From positions 248,001-312,000 of the forward strand of contig WWBZ02000015.1 of assembly GCA_011503125.2 (NCBI GenBank): a stretch of 64,000 bases of DNA, given 5' to 3'. How positions within the stretch are numbered: position 1 is the first letter of the stretch; each line of letters begins with the position of its first letter. A model generated the notes under the pieces. It saw only the letters and a program-made list of their open reading frames with translations, was not told where the DNA came from and searched no databases. Made by a program: the position numbers and the translations under genes. The stretch comes from Botryosphaeria dothidea (Eukaryota; Ascomycota; Dothideomycetes; Botryosphaeriales; Botryosphaeriaceae). This document shows positions 45,682 to 55,139 of this stretch, in pieces.

Positions 45682-46000
45682 TTATAGTGATTCCGGGTCT
45701 ATGGAGGTTTCTTCAAACCATTTGATTGATTTTAGGACCTCTGTAAGCCAATCATTGGGCTCGTCATCTATAGGGTGCTCTGGAAGTGGGGTGACAGCTC
45801 CAAGGAGCATTTCTAGCACATCGGATTCACCGGTGCTAGCTACATAGATCGATGGAGTGAAGCCCGTATGGCCGTGACAGTGGGGAACCGCGCCACATTC
45901 GAGCAAACAGCGGATCACGTCAGCCGAATAGTCACTGGTCACAGCGTAGATGTCCTTCCATAGATGTGTGGGGCATTTGCGTCTGGCTTGAGCGCTGACT
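45682..46000 (-). pseudogene. Ankyrin-repeat protein fragment
   Basis: The minus strand reads WKDIYAVTSDYSADVIRCLL then ECGAVPHCHGHTGFTPSIYV and STGESDVLEMLLG, about two ankyrin repeats. It ends with a short acidic tail before a TAG. The sequence upstream (46000-46116) is Gly/Val-rich and unlike ankyrins, so only the C-terminal end of a larger protein remains. Confidence 0.5.
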
Positions 46001-46156
46001 CCGCAACTTCGCGTGCCGCGATCGGTCAGTGCAACGACGACAACACCACCACCATCAACAAAGCCACACCCACGACCGCCATCACTATCTACGAACGCAT
46101 CCACCGCCAACCACACTGACTACTGCCCCACATGAGCCTGCCTGGCGCCCGCGTCC

Positions 46157-47694
46157 ATGTCCTGGCTGGCAACGCGCGTCAACGCCTGGCTGTCGACCCT
46201 CCCGTCGTCGCCCATCGCCGACCCAGCACAGCACCGCCTGCTCAAGCGCCGCCGCCCGGTCCTTGCCGACCTCGACGGCAGCGCCGCAATGTCGTCACAA
46301 ACTACCCCAGCCAAGGCGAAACGCCAGAAGACAACTCTCACTGATGACACGCTGCGGCCCGCCCGCCACAATACCGTTGCTCCGCACGCTGCCATGCTCG
46401 ACACTCCCAGCGCCACCGTCGCCCCCGCCCTCCGCTCCGCATCGACAGCCGAGTCCACGTCCACATTCACATCCACAGCCACCTCGGCCAGGTGGAAGCG
46501 CGCAAGGAGCCCGGTCAAAGGCCATGACCATGGCCGACGCAGGCATCGAGTACCGCGGCCTGGACAAGCGCGTTGACGAGCTCTCCGCTCAGGCCCGCCG
46601 CTTGTGCGACGATATGCTGGCACTCGCCGACGGCGAAGCCATTATTCCCAGCGACATTGCTGTGCGTCGCGCCCGCTGCCCACCCTCGCTCCATTTGCTG
46701 ACAGCCCTCCGCAGGACGAGTTCGCCCACGCTGCCGGCCGCCACCGTCTTCGACCCCATAATCTGCGCAGCGGCCCCGACGGGGTGTCCAAGGACACTCT
46801 GTTGGCCGAGCTGCGCCAAGCGGAGCGTGTGCGAGACGCGACGCTGGTGTGCATTGAGGAGCACGATTCCGAGCCGACGTGGAACACTGAGGTGCACAGC
46901 CGCATCCTCGCGCTTGCCCTGGCACCGCATCCGGCCGTGGGCTACAAGGACGTGTAGGTGCCCCGTCGCTCCGGCGCTGCGTATCTCGACTGATGCCGTC
47001 CCGCAGCACCACGGCCGAGATCTGGCCCTCGTACCTCGTCCCCGCACTCGCCAGCGGCGACCTCGTCGCGTCGAAAATGGTCGACTACGCCATCTACCTC
47101 TCGCCCGAGCACGCCGGCATCAAGCAGTCCGTCCACAGCCTCCTCCAGCGCCAGCCGCTGGGCCTCCAATCCGTCAACCAGACGCAGTACGACTCGCTGC
47201 GCCACCGGCCCATCGCCATCAGCATCGAGACAAAAACGCCGGACGCGGAGGAGGAGGAGGAGGCCAAAGTCCAACTGATCATGTGGGCGGCCGCGCAGCT
47301 GCGCCGGCTGCGCTTGCTGAACCCTGCCGCGGAGCCGTTGGTCTTGCCGCTCGTCTACGTATCCGGCCCGTCGTGATACCTGCTGTTCGCATCCATGGAT
47401 CCCGACGGCTCTCTGGTAAGTCACCGCTCCCGGACGCTGTTGTTGTTCGGGTTGTTTGGCTGTGCTGATCGATCAATGCCGTCTCAGCGATTGTACGGCA
47501 AGTTTGACATGGGTGAGACCCGTTCGTTGACGGGCGTGTACAAACTTTTGGCATCTCTCCGCAGGCTCGCCGCTTGGGTGGAGCTGGAATTCAAAGACTG
47601 GTTTTCGCGGCTGACAGTCTCATCTCCTTCATCCGGATCATGGCTTGCCCTCCAACCCCCGACCGCCTCGGCTGCCGGTCATTGCCGCTCCTAA
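46157..47694 (+). pseudogene. PDDEXK_12-type gene with frameshift and nonsense codon
   Basis: Exons by splice signals: 46157-46661, 46715-46953, 47007-47415 and 47488-47694. Residues 1-120 are the disordered N-terminus (LATRVNAWLSTLPSSPIADP). The core follows: AGIEYRGLDKRVDEL, KDVTTAEIWPSYLVPALASG, SKMVDYAIYL (Asp codon 47083), PIAISIETKTP (Glu 47227, Lys 47233) and QLIMWAAAQLRRL. The end, GETRSLTGVYKLLASLRRLA, is characteristic of the fungal PD-(D/E)XK family I know as PF20516. Two lesions: exon 1 changes frame near 46528 (one extra base in AAAGG), and TGA at 47374-47376 replaces a Trp in VSGP-x-x-YLLF. Everything else is conserved, so inactivation looks recent. Confidence 0.75.
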
Positions 47695-48154
47695 TGCCTG
47701 CACGCCGCGGCTTGCCATCATGACCTGAGGAATCTCGCCATCCAAGGTCGGCTCAGTAAAAGCCTGGCGACGCACTGCGATGATGCGGACGATGCAAGAT
47801 TTGACGCGGGCGGTGTGAACAGGTCGGATCCTTTGTTGTAGTTGCTGCTTTTCCCCAACAACTTACCCCTACTCTTCCTGCACAGGTCTTGACGTTCTCC
47901 GTCCTCAGCCGAGAGGCTGGCTCTTCTCTGTGTGTGTGGGCGAGAGATCCGGAAAAGGCAATTGCGAATGTCTCGTGCGCCGCCACGCTGCTGCACTTAT
48001 GACTGGTGGCACTTTTGACACGTTGCACTTCCACTTCCAACTAGTCGCACTTCCGAGCCGACACGTCTGTCCACGCTCCCTTGATCATAAAGCTGCCGTT
48101 GCGCCCCTGCCTGCAAGCCATTCCAAACCGAGGATCTCCAATCAAGCCATCGCA

Positions 48155-49555
48155 ATGTCTGCTTCGTCTGCAGCTGCCGGCGCCGCCGCTTCGCCACCCG
48201 CATCGCCAGAGCCTCCCAGAACCGCGCTCGAGTTGAAGCTTCCCAAGCTGCGCTCCGACAAAACCGAGCCGAAGTATCGCGATAGGCTGAAGCGCAGCCG
48301 AGATGCGTCAGAAGAAGCGCTGAAAAAGTTCCGGAAGCTCTCTCAAAGTCACGCTGGCTCCGAATCCAGGCAGGAGCATGCTCAGAACATGATTGAGTCT
48401 GCCATCACAGTCCTCGAGGCGCAAAAGAGCGAAGCCGCTTTACGCGTCGAATCTCTCGAATCGGTTGCACAGAAAGCGGCGAGGCGTGCGCTGTCCGAGG
48501 AGGATATCAAGAAGCTTGAGCAAGACATCCGCGACTGGACTAAGGCGAGAACACAGCAAGAAGCGCTGCTACAGTCTGCCGCTGCCCACAGGACCTCAAT
48601 TATCGAGCAGTTGTCAGTAGTACCCTGGGATAAATGTCAGGGCGTCTTGGAGATGCTACTCGCCCTGCCTGTCATCCACAAGCGCCGTTCAAGACCGGGC
48701 CAGGCTCAGTGGAGGAAGGATGCATTTCGTTTCTACGACGCTACCAGAGTCATCAGACACCCAGAAGGCAGAGAGGAAGAGCAGGCGTGGGATCCGATCA
48801 TGCGCACCTGGTTCAAGGCAGGACGCATGAGAGCCGCGCATATTCTACCGTACGCCATGACCGACGAGACAGCACGCTGCATCCTGGGGGAAGATGAGGG
48901 AACAAATATCATCTTCGACATACGCAACTGCCTGCCTCTTTGGGAGCCACTCGAGTCGGCGTTTGACAAGGGTGTCTTCGTGCTTGTTCCGGTGGATGAG
49001 AAGCAGAAGGCGGGGGGCCCGACCAACTACAAGTTGGTGCTACTGGAGGATAGTATGCGCACACTCCATCTCGAAACACCATATCCCACCACCTGGGCCG
49101 AACTCGATGGCACCGTTCTCCAGTTTAGGAATGACTGCCGCCCTCGCCAGAGATACGTGTATCTGAGTTTCGTCTCTCGCATCATCGCCGCCCGCAAGCT
49201 GAACTACAGCAAATATTCTCGTACACGTCTCGAGAGGACTGGCACTGCCTGGGTATCTCCAGGAAAGTGGATCAGGAAAAGTCTGATCCGCGAGGTAGCG
49301 CGGATCGTTGGAGACCATGCAGTCCCGAATATTCTCGAGGAAGCAGCCTTCGATGACCAAGAGGGCCCTGAGAGCCTCACAAAAGCAAAAATGATGAAGG
49401 CAGCAGAAGAGTGGATCATGGAGACGTTCAATATGGGGGCATTCGGCGGAGAATCTGGTATGGAAGAGGGTGACGCTGATGAGGAGAGTGAATTCGTCGA
49501 GGAAGACCGTAACTTCGACGAGGAGGAGGGTCCCTTTGATGTTTTCGCGAACTAG
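48155..49555 (+). CDS. HNH-endonuclease-domain protein, 466 aa
   Basis: A single-exon, intact frame; ATG at 48155 follows an untranslated leader. Residues 25-150 are charged and coiled-coil-like (RDRLKRSRDASEEALKKF, EDIKKLEQDIRDWTKARTQ). Around residues 190-215 is a Trp/Arg-rich segment. The HNH_2-like core follows: MRAAHILPY (~225-233), NIIFDIRNCLPLW and LESAFDKGVFVLVPV (~250-281), matching the A-H-I...N-x-L...F-D-x-x pattern of fungal HNH proteins. The C-terminus is acidic (EEGDADEESEFVEED). The predicted role is metal-dependent nucleic-acid cleavage; target and biology are unknown. It follows the decayed PDDEXK_12-type gene by 460 bases on the same strand. Confidence 0.82.
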   Translation: MSASSAAAGAAASPPASPEPPRTALELKLPKLRSDKTEPKYRDRLKRSRDASEEALKKFRKLSQSHAGSESRQEHAQNMIESAITVLEAQKSEAALRVESLESVAQKAARRALSEEDIKKLEQDIRDWTKARTQQEALLQSAAAHRTSIIEQLSVVPWDKCQGVLEMLLALPVIHKRRSRPGQAQWRKDAFRFYDATRVIRHPEGREEEQAWDPIMRTWFKAGRMRAAHILPYAMTDETARCILGEDEGTNIIFDIRNCLPLWEPLESAFDKGVFVLVPVDEKQKAGGPTNYKLVLLEDSMRTLHLETPYPTTWAELDGTVLQFRNDCRPRQRYVYLSFVSRIIAARKLNYSKYSRTRLERTGTAWVSPGKWIRKSLIREVARIVGDHAVPNILEEAAFDDQEGPESLTKAKMMKAAEEWIMETFNMGAFGGESGMEEGDADEESEFVEEDRNFDEEEGPFDVFAN

Positions 49556-50239
49556 ATAGGGCATCTCCGGTGCAGGTCGCACTGTCATAAGAAATGGTCG
49601 AGGCCGGGAATACGGTGCCAAGTGTGATGGAATCGGTGCATGGTTACCAACGGGGTCGAAACAACGTGGAGAAAAGCATCAAGATGTAGATTTCAGAATG
49701 AATACCTCGTATCCGAATTCTTTATCCATTTTATCTTACCCTTGGTAGATGCATTGTGATTTATATTGCGAGACGGACATCCAAGAACACTTGTCTGTTA
49801 CAATCCATGCGTCAAGCTCTACTAAAGCGATCGGGTGGCGACAGAGACAAAGATCTAGAGACTTAGTAAAAGAGATAAATATTTTTATGAAACTTCGCAG
49901 GGCGCTGGTGCCTTAATAGCATTATATAAAATTACCTCCCCTGAAACACGCACATGGCAAGATGATATTGGACGATATGATATATGTAGTCCAACCGGGG
50001 TCAACCTGCGGGACGGTAAAGCTATAAGTAACGGAAGCGGGCAGGTTTAATCAACTTCGCGATGCCCGGCTGGACGGAGTCGCCGGCTGGATACCGATTC
50101 CGCGGAAAGGCATGTCCACCGTTCCGCCGACACTCTGTCTGGGGGAGGTCAAGCGTATCGTCGGGTAGCTTAGGCTTTCGGGGGCCGTTGCTGTAGGCAG
50201 GGGAGGTCCGCACAAGGTATTGGGGTAAGAATCAATTGA
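49556..50239. other. Intergenic, no supported gene
   Basis: 3' flank of the HNH gene. AT-rich around 49700-49960. Nothing recognisable. Confidence 0.45.
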
Positions 50240-51036
50240 TCAGTTAACTATAAGGGTCCTATACGGATCCTTTCTGGAAGTACCCTTATCTTTAAGAGCC
50301 TCTTCATTTACGATACGTCCGAGACTAGTACAGTCCACTTTGTATCTAACCTTAAACGTTTGGTCTTGGTTCTTGAAGTCATATCGATGGCAGTGAGCCA
50401 TATTGTTGTCCTTGGCCTCACAAAACTTGTTTTTCTCTTCGCCATCAAGGATGTGCACAAGGAAAGCTCCCTGCGCAGCAACCAGGGCCTTAGCCCTTCG
50501 AGTTATGACGTCGAAATTGTCTTTCAATTGCTCTTGATGCATCTCGAATCGGAGCGCCCGATGGTTCTGACAAGCCTATTCATGACAACCATGGTCGTGA
50601 CAGCTAGTCCGCCAGCAGTACACAAACACCTCTGTGGACTTTTCGAGCTCGGTGCGGTGTTCGCCATTGTGGAACGGGCGGCTCGCTCATCGGCGTGAAC
50701 AAGAGACTCAGTGGGGCCGCCATGGCTGCCTTCCGTCTCGCTGGACTCTCTGCTGTTGCGCTCTGCGTCGTCTCCCTGGACGGGTTGTGCTATCTCCAAG
50801 GCGAGGCCAGTCACGTTGTTTGGTCCACCGTCCTCTGCCCCGACGTCCTTAGGAATGTGTGATGCCGGTGTGGCATTGTAGTCATCATGGTTGGCACGCG
50901 CGCTGGGATCATCCGTGCTCAGGCGCAGGGGCGAAGCGATGGGTCTGACAGGTGGTTTGTTCGTCGTTTCCTTAGCGCTTGCGATGGCGACTCCGGCACT
51001 CGTAGTTGGTAGGGGACCAGGAGACGAGGCTGGGCA
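50240..51036 (-). CDS. Hypothetical protein, two open segments
   Basis: A minus-strand frame is open from about 51036 to 50524. It encodes a disordered, Ser/Thr/Pro/Asp-rich region (GPLPTTSAGVAIASAKETT, GGPNNVTGLALEIAQ). A second frame (50542-50240) encodes a more ordered ~100 residues (RRAKALVAAQGAFLVHILD, MAHCHRYDFKNQDQTFKV) to a TAA. They could be exons of one gene joined by a short intron near 50550-50610, but I cannot fix the splice sites or a start codon. No family recognised. Confidence 0.3.
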
Positions 51037-52508
51037 GCGTTAGTGCAGCAGATTAGAAGGAGACTGATATCCCCAGGAATGCCTGGAATCGTGCTAAGAA
51101 ACTCTTAGAAGGGAGCGTGGGCGGAGGCAACGTCAGGGTCCGCCGGGTCTTGGGCCAGGAGCTTCGATGTCAGACAACGCACCGAATCCGCCAGCGAACT
51201 ATCGGTGCTCGCGGGAGTAAACCCACGGGCAGCAGCATTCATCATCGAGGCTGCACCGGTGGTAGTATGTATGCCGCGTTTGTGTCGTTTCCTCCATGAA
51301 GGAAACGACAGCGCGTCTGACCAATCAGCGCCCGCGAGCTCATCTTTCCCCAGCCACCGGCTTAAGCTTTGTCACCGGACGGACATGCACTTAAGAAACA
51401 ATCTTAAACCCTGCAATAAGTGTCTCTCCCGTTACCCTCTTCTCAATTTCAATCGATTTCGAGCCTACACTTCCGCGGTGTCCACTCTCGCATAAAACGT
51501 ATGCACATATCACGTGCATGACGAAGCCCGACCGGGTCGGCCTCGCGAGATTGACGTCTCATTCCCAGGAACTCGGTGCCAGAGACCTCGGGAATATCTC
51601 TTTTGAGCGCGATTATGGAGGATTTGGCAAGGAACACATGGAGGCCGGGGACATGAATCCGGGGCCACAAATACGAACCCGATTACCGGCCAGCTGGACC
51701 AGCAGCCTGAATTCAGCAGCTACCGATGGAGCAGCCTGGCCAACTTGCCGACATGTAAGTGCGCATGGGGCGGTGTGGGCTGCCTTAAAGGCGCTGTGCA
51801 ACGGCACAAGGCGGAGAGGGAGGGGCGAAGATGTTCCACGGTTACTTACTGCAGTGCTATTGAATAACTGCATCCTTGGTGGGATCAACTCCCAACAAGC
51901 AACAGGCACTTCCCTGGATCGGGTGACTCTTTTCTCCAAGGTGCAGGAGCATGTGGATGTAGCACTGGAGGCATGATGTAGTTTTGTTGCTATTGTTTCT
52001 TAATCATACGTCTCAGGAACTCATTTTAGTTTTCACCCGCTTTGATCGTGACTTGCTGTTCGTAAAATCAGTCTGCGCCTGCACTTCTCTGCAGGAGCGG
52101 AGTGTTTCACAAGCCGATTGTAGAGGAAGGTTGAAACGAGGCCGACTTTCGAAATGGACAGTGCACAAATACCAGTCTATAGCATCCAGTGAAATGCAGA
52201 ACACCGATATTGGTGCCGTTGGGGTGAAGCGGGGCTGGATTCAACCTTGCATGAGCCTGCAGGTATGCCCCGCCGCAGCTGACACTTCTGCATGCTGTGC
52301 AAGGCTTAAGAGAACACTTGCGTCAGCAATTCTCCGCCCTCTATCAACTTTCTCCCCCTGCGTTGGTTTCATTCTTCCAATACACGTTGATCTTCTCCCT
52401 ATACGACAGCATTCGACGAACGTGGAGAGGCCAGAACGACTTGTTCGACACCCACGCTCAAATTGAGTTTATGTCAGCAACAACCACGCGAAAACTCAGC
52501 CTTGCACG
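51037..52508. other. Intergenic, contains an 11-bp-arm hairpin
   Basis: No supported gene. A perfect inverted repeat lies at 51283-51310. Frames at 51.5-52.5 kb have no recognisable features and are probably the 5' flank of the STAND gene. Confidence 0.45.
51283..51310. repeat. Perfect hairpin, 11-bp arms
   Basis: TGTCGTTTCCT (51283-51293) and AGGAAACGACA (51300-51310) are exact reverse complements around a 6-base loop. No T-run follows, and no gene ends here, so its role is unclear. Confidence 0.7.
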
Positions 52509-53495
52509 ATGACCGACCCTCTTTCAATCGCCGGTAGTATTGCTGGCCTTGTTTCTATCTCGGACGTGGTATTCAGCAAGATATACCGATACGCGAAGGC
52601 TGTCAAAGATGCCAGGAAAGATATCATGGCATTTGCAGACGAGACCCGATCACTTTCTGGAGTACTTCACAACCTGTCTCTGATCGCTGCCGAGCTTGAC
52701 AAGGAGCCTACTGAGACAATGCTCCAACTTGACCATATCGGCAAGTTCCCCCTATTCATCGACCGTCTTTATTCTGATCGCCCAGGAGCACTATTCGTAG
52801 AGAGAGATTGCCCGCCCACCTCACAAGACGCATTTGAGAAGACGTCGGCCTTCTCGGCACTCACGGCAATGCTTACCTCCACCATCGGCTCCATGCAGCC
52901 GGCGAAAGTTGTTCAGTTCTTCTGCGGCAGACACACTTCGAGCAGCGATCCGCTTGGCGGCCCGAACGGACTGATCCGAGGCATACTGGCGCAGCTGCTT
53001 CAGCAGGACAACTTCAGCCTCAGCTTCATTGATTCCCGCACTCCGAAGGAGTACATTGAGCGACACTCGCTGGCCCAGCTGACCGACACGCTCAAGAGGC
53101 TCGTGCATCAGCTCGACCGCCGCGTCATCCTGTTCATCTTCGTCGACGGCGTTTCGCTGTTTGAGAGGAGCGAGTGGATCCAGGACCTGAACAAGGTCAT
53201 GTACGATCTAGGGGAGCTCACTTGGAATAAGACGGTGGCGGCGACGGTCAAACTCATTGTCACGAATCCCGGGAAGAGCCGTAGCTTGGGATCTTGCGTT
53301 GCTTCAGAAGATCGAGTGCTCGTCCCATTCCTGCCCGACATTCGTGGTGGGAAGCTGACGGATAGAATGGTCAACAAAGAGTTGAACACCTCACGAGGGG
53401 ATCCGGCTGTTAGGCAAAAGCCTGAGGCTTTTGATGATATGGACAGCGAAGGTGAATTCGACCTTGATTGGTTGTCAGCCAAAGGAGAAGTCTAG
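52509..53495 (+). CDS. Helo-like STAND/NLR-type protein, 328 aa
   Basis: Residues 1-70 (MTDPLSIAGSIAGLVSISDV, YAKAVKDARKDIMAFADE, LSGVLHNLSLIAAELD) are the Helo-like N-terminal domain common at the front of fungal STAND (NLR-like) proteins. Residues ~90-260 resemble the NTPase-like part of fungal STAND relatives: VVQFFCGRH, GLIRGILAQLLQQ and RVILFIFVDGVSLFERSEW (Walker-B-like position). There is no GxxxxGK[ST] P-loop, and no repeat domain follows; the protein ends after an acidic tail. It may be a short natural form or a remnant. Helo-type domains can act as membrane-targeting death effectors in incompatibility; here that is inference from family only. Confidence 0.75.
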   Translation: MTDPLSIAGSIAGLVSISDVVFSKIYRYAKAVKDARKDIMAFADETRSLSGVLHNLSLIAAELDKEPTETMLQLDHIGKFPLFIDRLYSDRPGALFVERDCPPTSQDAFEKTSAFSALTAMLTSTIGSMQPAKVVQFFCGRHTSSSDPLGGPNGLIRGILAQLLQQDNFSLSFIDSRTPKEYIERHSLAQLTDTLKRLVHQLDRRVILFIFVDGVSLFERSEWIQDLNKVMYDLGELTWNKTVAATVKLIVTNPGKSRSLGSCVASEDRVLVPFLPDIRGGKLTDRMVNKELNTSRGDPAVRQKPEAFDDMDSEGEFDLDWLSAKGEV

Positions 53496-53705
53496 TGATA
53501 ATAAGTGCTCGAGTCTAAGCCTAGCATAGCATTGGCTTTAAGTAATAATACTGGATAACTTTATTTCTATACTCTTGTTCTTTGTAGATTTATAGGCCTG
53601 AAGACCTACAAAGATATGTTATTAAAAGGTTATTTAGCTAGCTGTCTACCTAAATCTAGGCGCCCTTTCTAAGTCAACATGATGTCTAGTGTAGATTTTA
53701 TCGGT

Positions 53706-53985
53706 TTAACGAGTCTTATAGGCCTCCCATGCCACCCGGCGATACTGCTCCGCCTTGGCGGCCGGGTCTGCGGCATTGCTGATTCCCGTGCCCACGATGA
53801 TGATATCGCAACCGCGCAGCCCGACGTCATGACCACGAAGTCATCGTCGGGCACCGAGTTCAGTGGAGCCAGAGCGATGAACGCCATGACGAAGTCGCGT
53901 CGGTTTCGAGCCATGGCCACACATTCATCTGTGTACCGCGCGTCCAGGAGATTGCCGACCGAGGTCATCTGCGCTAAGCCTATTA
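53706..53985 (-). pseudogene. Orotidine-5'-phosphate decarboxylase fragment (pyrG/URA3-type)
   Basis: The minus strand reads AQMTSVGNLLDARYTDECV, ARNRRDFVMAFIALAP and [11 protein letters not shown]. Then, after a frame change near 53825, it reads [20 protein letters not shown] and [15 protein letters not shown] to a TAA. These are the last ~90 residues of fungal OMP decarboxylase. The segment between MTSG and DIIIVG, which should hold the G(V/I)xL..KGD..GQQY..P loop, is deleted. The upstream two thirds are missing and replaced by AT-rich RIP-like sequence. The fragment is a dead duplicate; the functional gene must be elsewhere. Confidence 0.85.
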
Positions 53986-54652
53986 AGCTCGAGTTTAAGA
54001 AGATCTATTTTCCGCATCCGCTCTGTGACAGGTAACTCAGGCTTAGACGCCCGGTAGATATTTACAGTCGTTATGGAACATTGTTTCGCGGGTCTAGCGA
54101 AATACAGTTTAGAGGTTTAACTTAATATTAACGCGTATCCTAGTAAGGTTAGTTTCTCTAAATATATCGTTAAGATTATAATTTAAAAGAATAACGTACT
54201 CCACAAGCGAGCGGACTACACAAGCGAGTGGACCACTCCACCACTGAAACGCGTCCTCCTGTTACGGTTTGAACCCTGAGGGTGCCTTGGATGGATCCTG
54301 CGGCGAGACCTTAGGTTGAGAGGACCCTGAAGCTCAACAAGAAAACTCTGCAACTCGCTACCAGCAAAAGGAACCCTAGAGAGATATATAAGCAGCGCTA
54401 TCTTGCTTAAAACCTTGCTTCCTTTTCTCTTTAGCTTAGTCTTCTCGTAGATAGTAATGCCACTGCATTTCCGCGAGTGCACCGGATGCAAGCCATCACA
54501 TTAGACTAAGCTCCTCTTTCAAACCACTAAAGCTCGATGGCATAGTAGGGGTCAACTACAGATAGCCGCCTTAGGGCCTCGCTCAGTCAGTAAAGAGTAC
54601 GACAATAACCGAACGATGCGATAATACGATACGTAACGACTACGACGGTTCC

Positions 54653-54795
54653 CCTTCCTCTATACGCTATAGCTCCCACGTGAGCACTGCGTTCTCTTTC
54701 CCTTTCCTCTATGCGCTATAGCTCCCACGTGAGCACTACGTTCTCATTCTCCTTTCCTCTATACGCTATAGCTCCCACGTGAGCACTGCGTCCTT
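54653..54795. repeat. 49-50 bp tandem repeat, three copies
   Basis: Three units each contain TATACGCTATAGCTCCCACG (TATGCG in the second) and then TGAGCACT(G/A)CG. They start at 54661, 54710 and 54760. Each holds the palindrome CACGTG. The array lies 400 bases before the gag region of the Gypsy element and could be part of its LTR or leader. Confidence 0.85.
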
Positions 54796-54990
54796 ATCCC
54801 CTTTCTCTAAGTTTAGGATAGTAGCTAGGCTCGTTGCTAGTTAACTATACCTGGGAAATCGTTTAAGAAGGTGTCCGTGTAGGTACTTGAGAAGGTTCCC
54901 GAAGGAAGTCCTTTAATAAAACGACGGTGTGGCGTTTGAGAAGGCACGAAGAAGTCCCTAAAAGAAGATCTAAAAGGAGATCTTAGAGAG

Positions 54991-55086
54991 GACACCTAAG
55001 AAGACACCTAAGAAGATACCCAAGAAGATACCTAAGAAGACACTCAAGAAGACGCCTAAGAAGACACCCAAAAAGACGTCCTAGAA
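54991..55086. repeat. 12-bp minisatellite, eight copies
   Basis: Units of the form GACACCTAAGAA with mostly transition differences (GATACC, GACACTC, GACGCC). In one + frame it reads as Lys-Thr-Pro-Lys repeats, so it could be a coding repeat in the N-terminal part of a gag-like ORF. Confidence 0.8.
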
Positions 55087-55139
55087 TGGACGACTAACCA
55101 ATAAATGAACCGCAAGAGGCCCCACAGCGCGAATAAGAG

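Noticed and set aside
46157..47694. Spok-type spore killer
   Set aside because: Only the nuclease-like core is present; no kinase-like domain or matching N-terminal arrangement can be read in this or the sibling genes.
54991..55086. CRISPR-like array
   Set aside because: Units are contiguous 12-mers without spacers, in a fungal transposon context.
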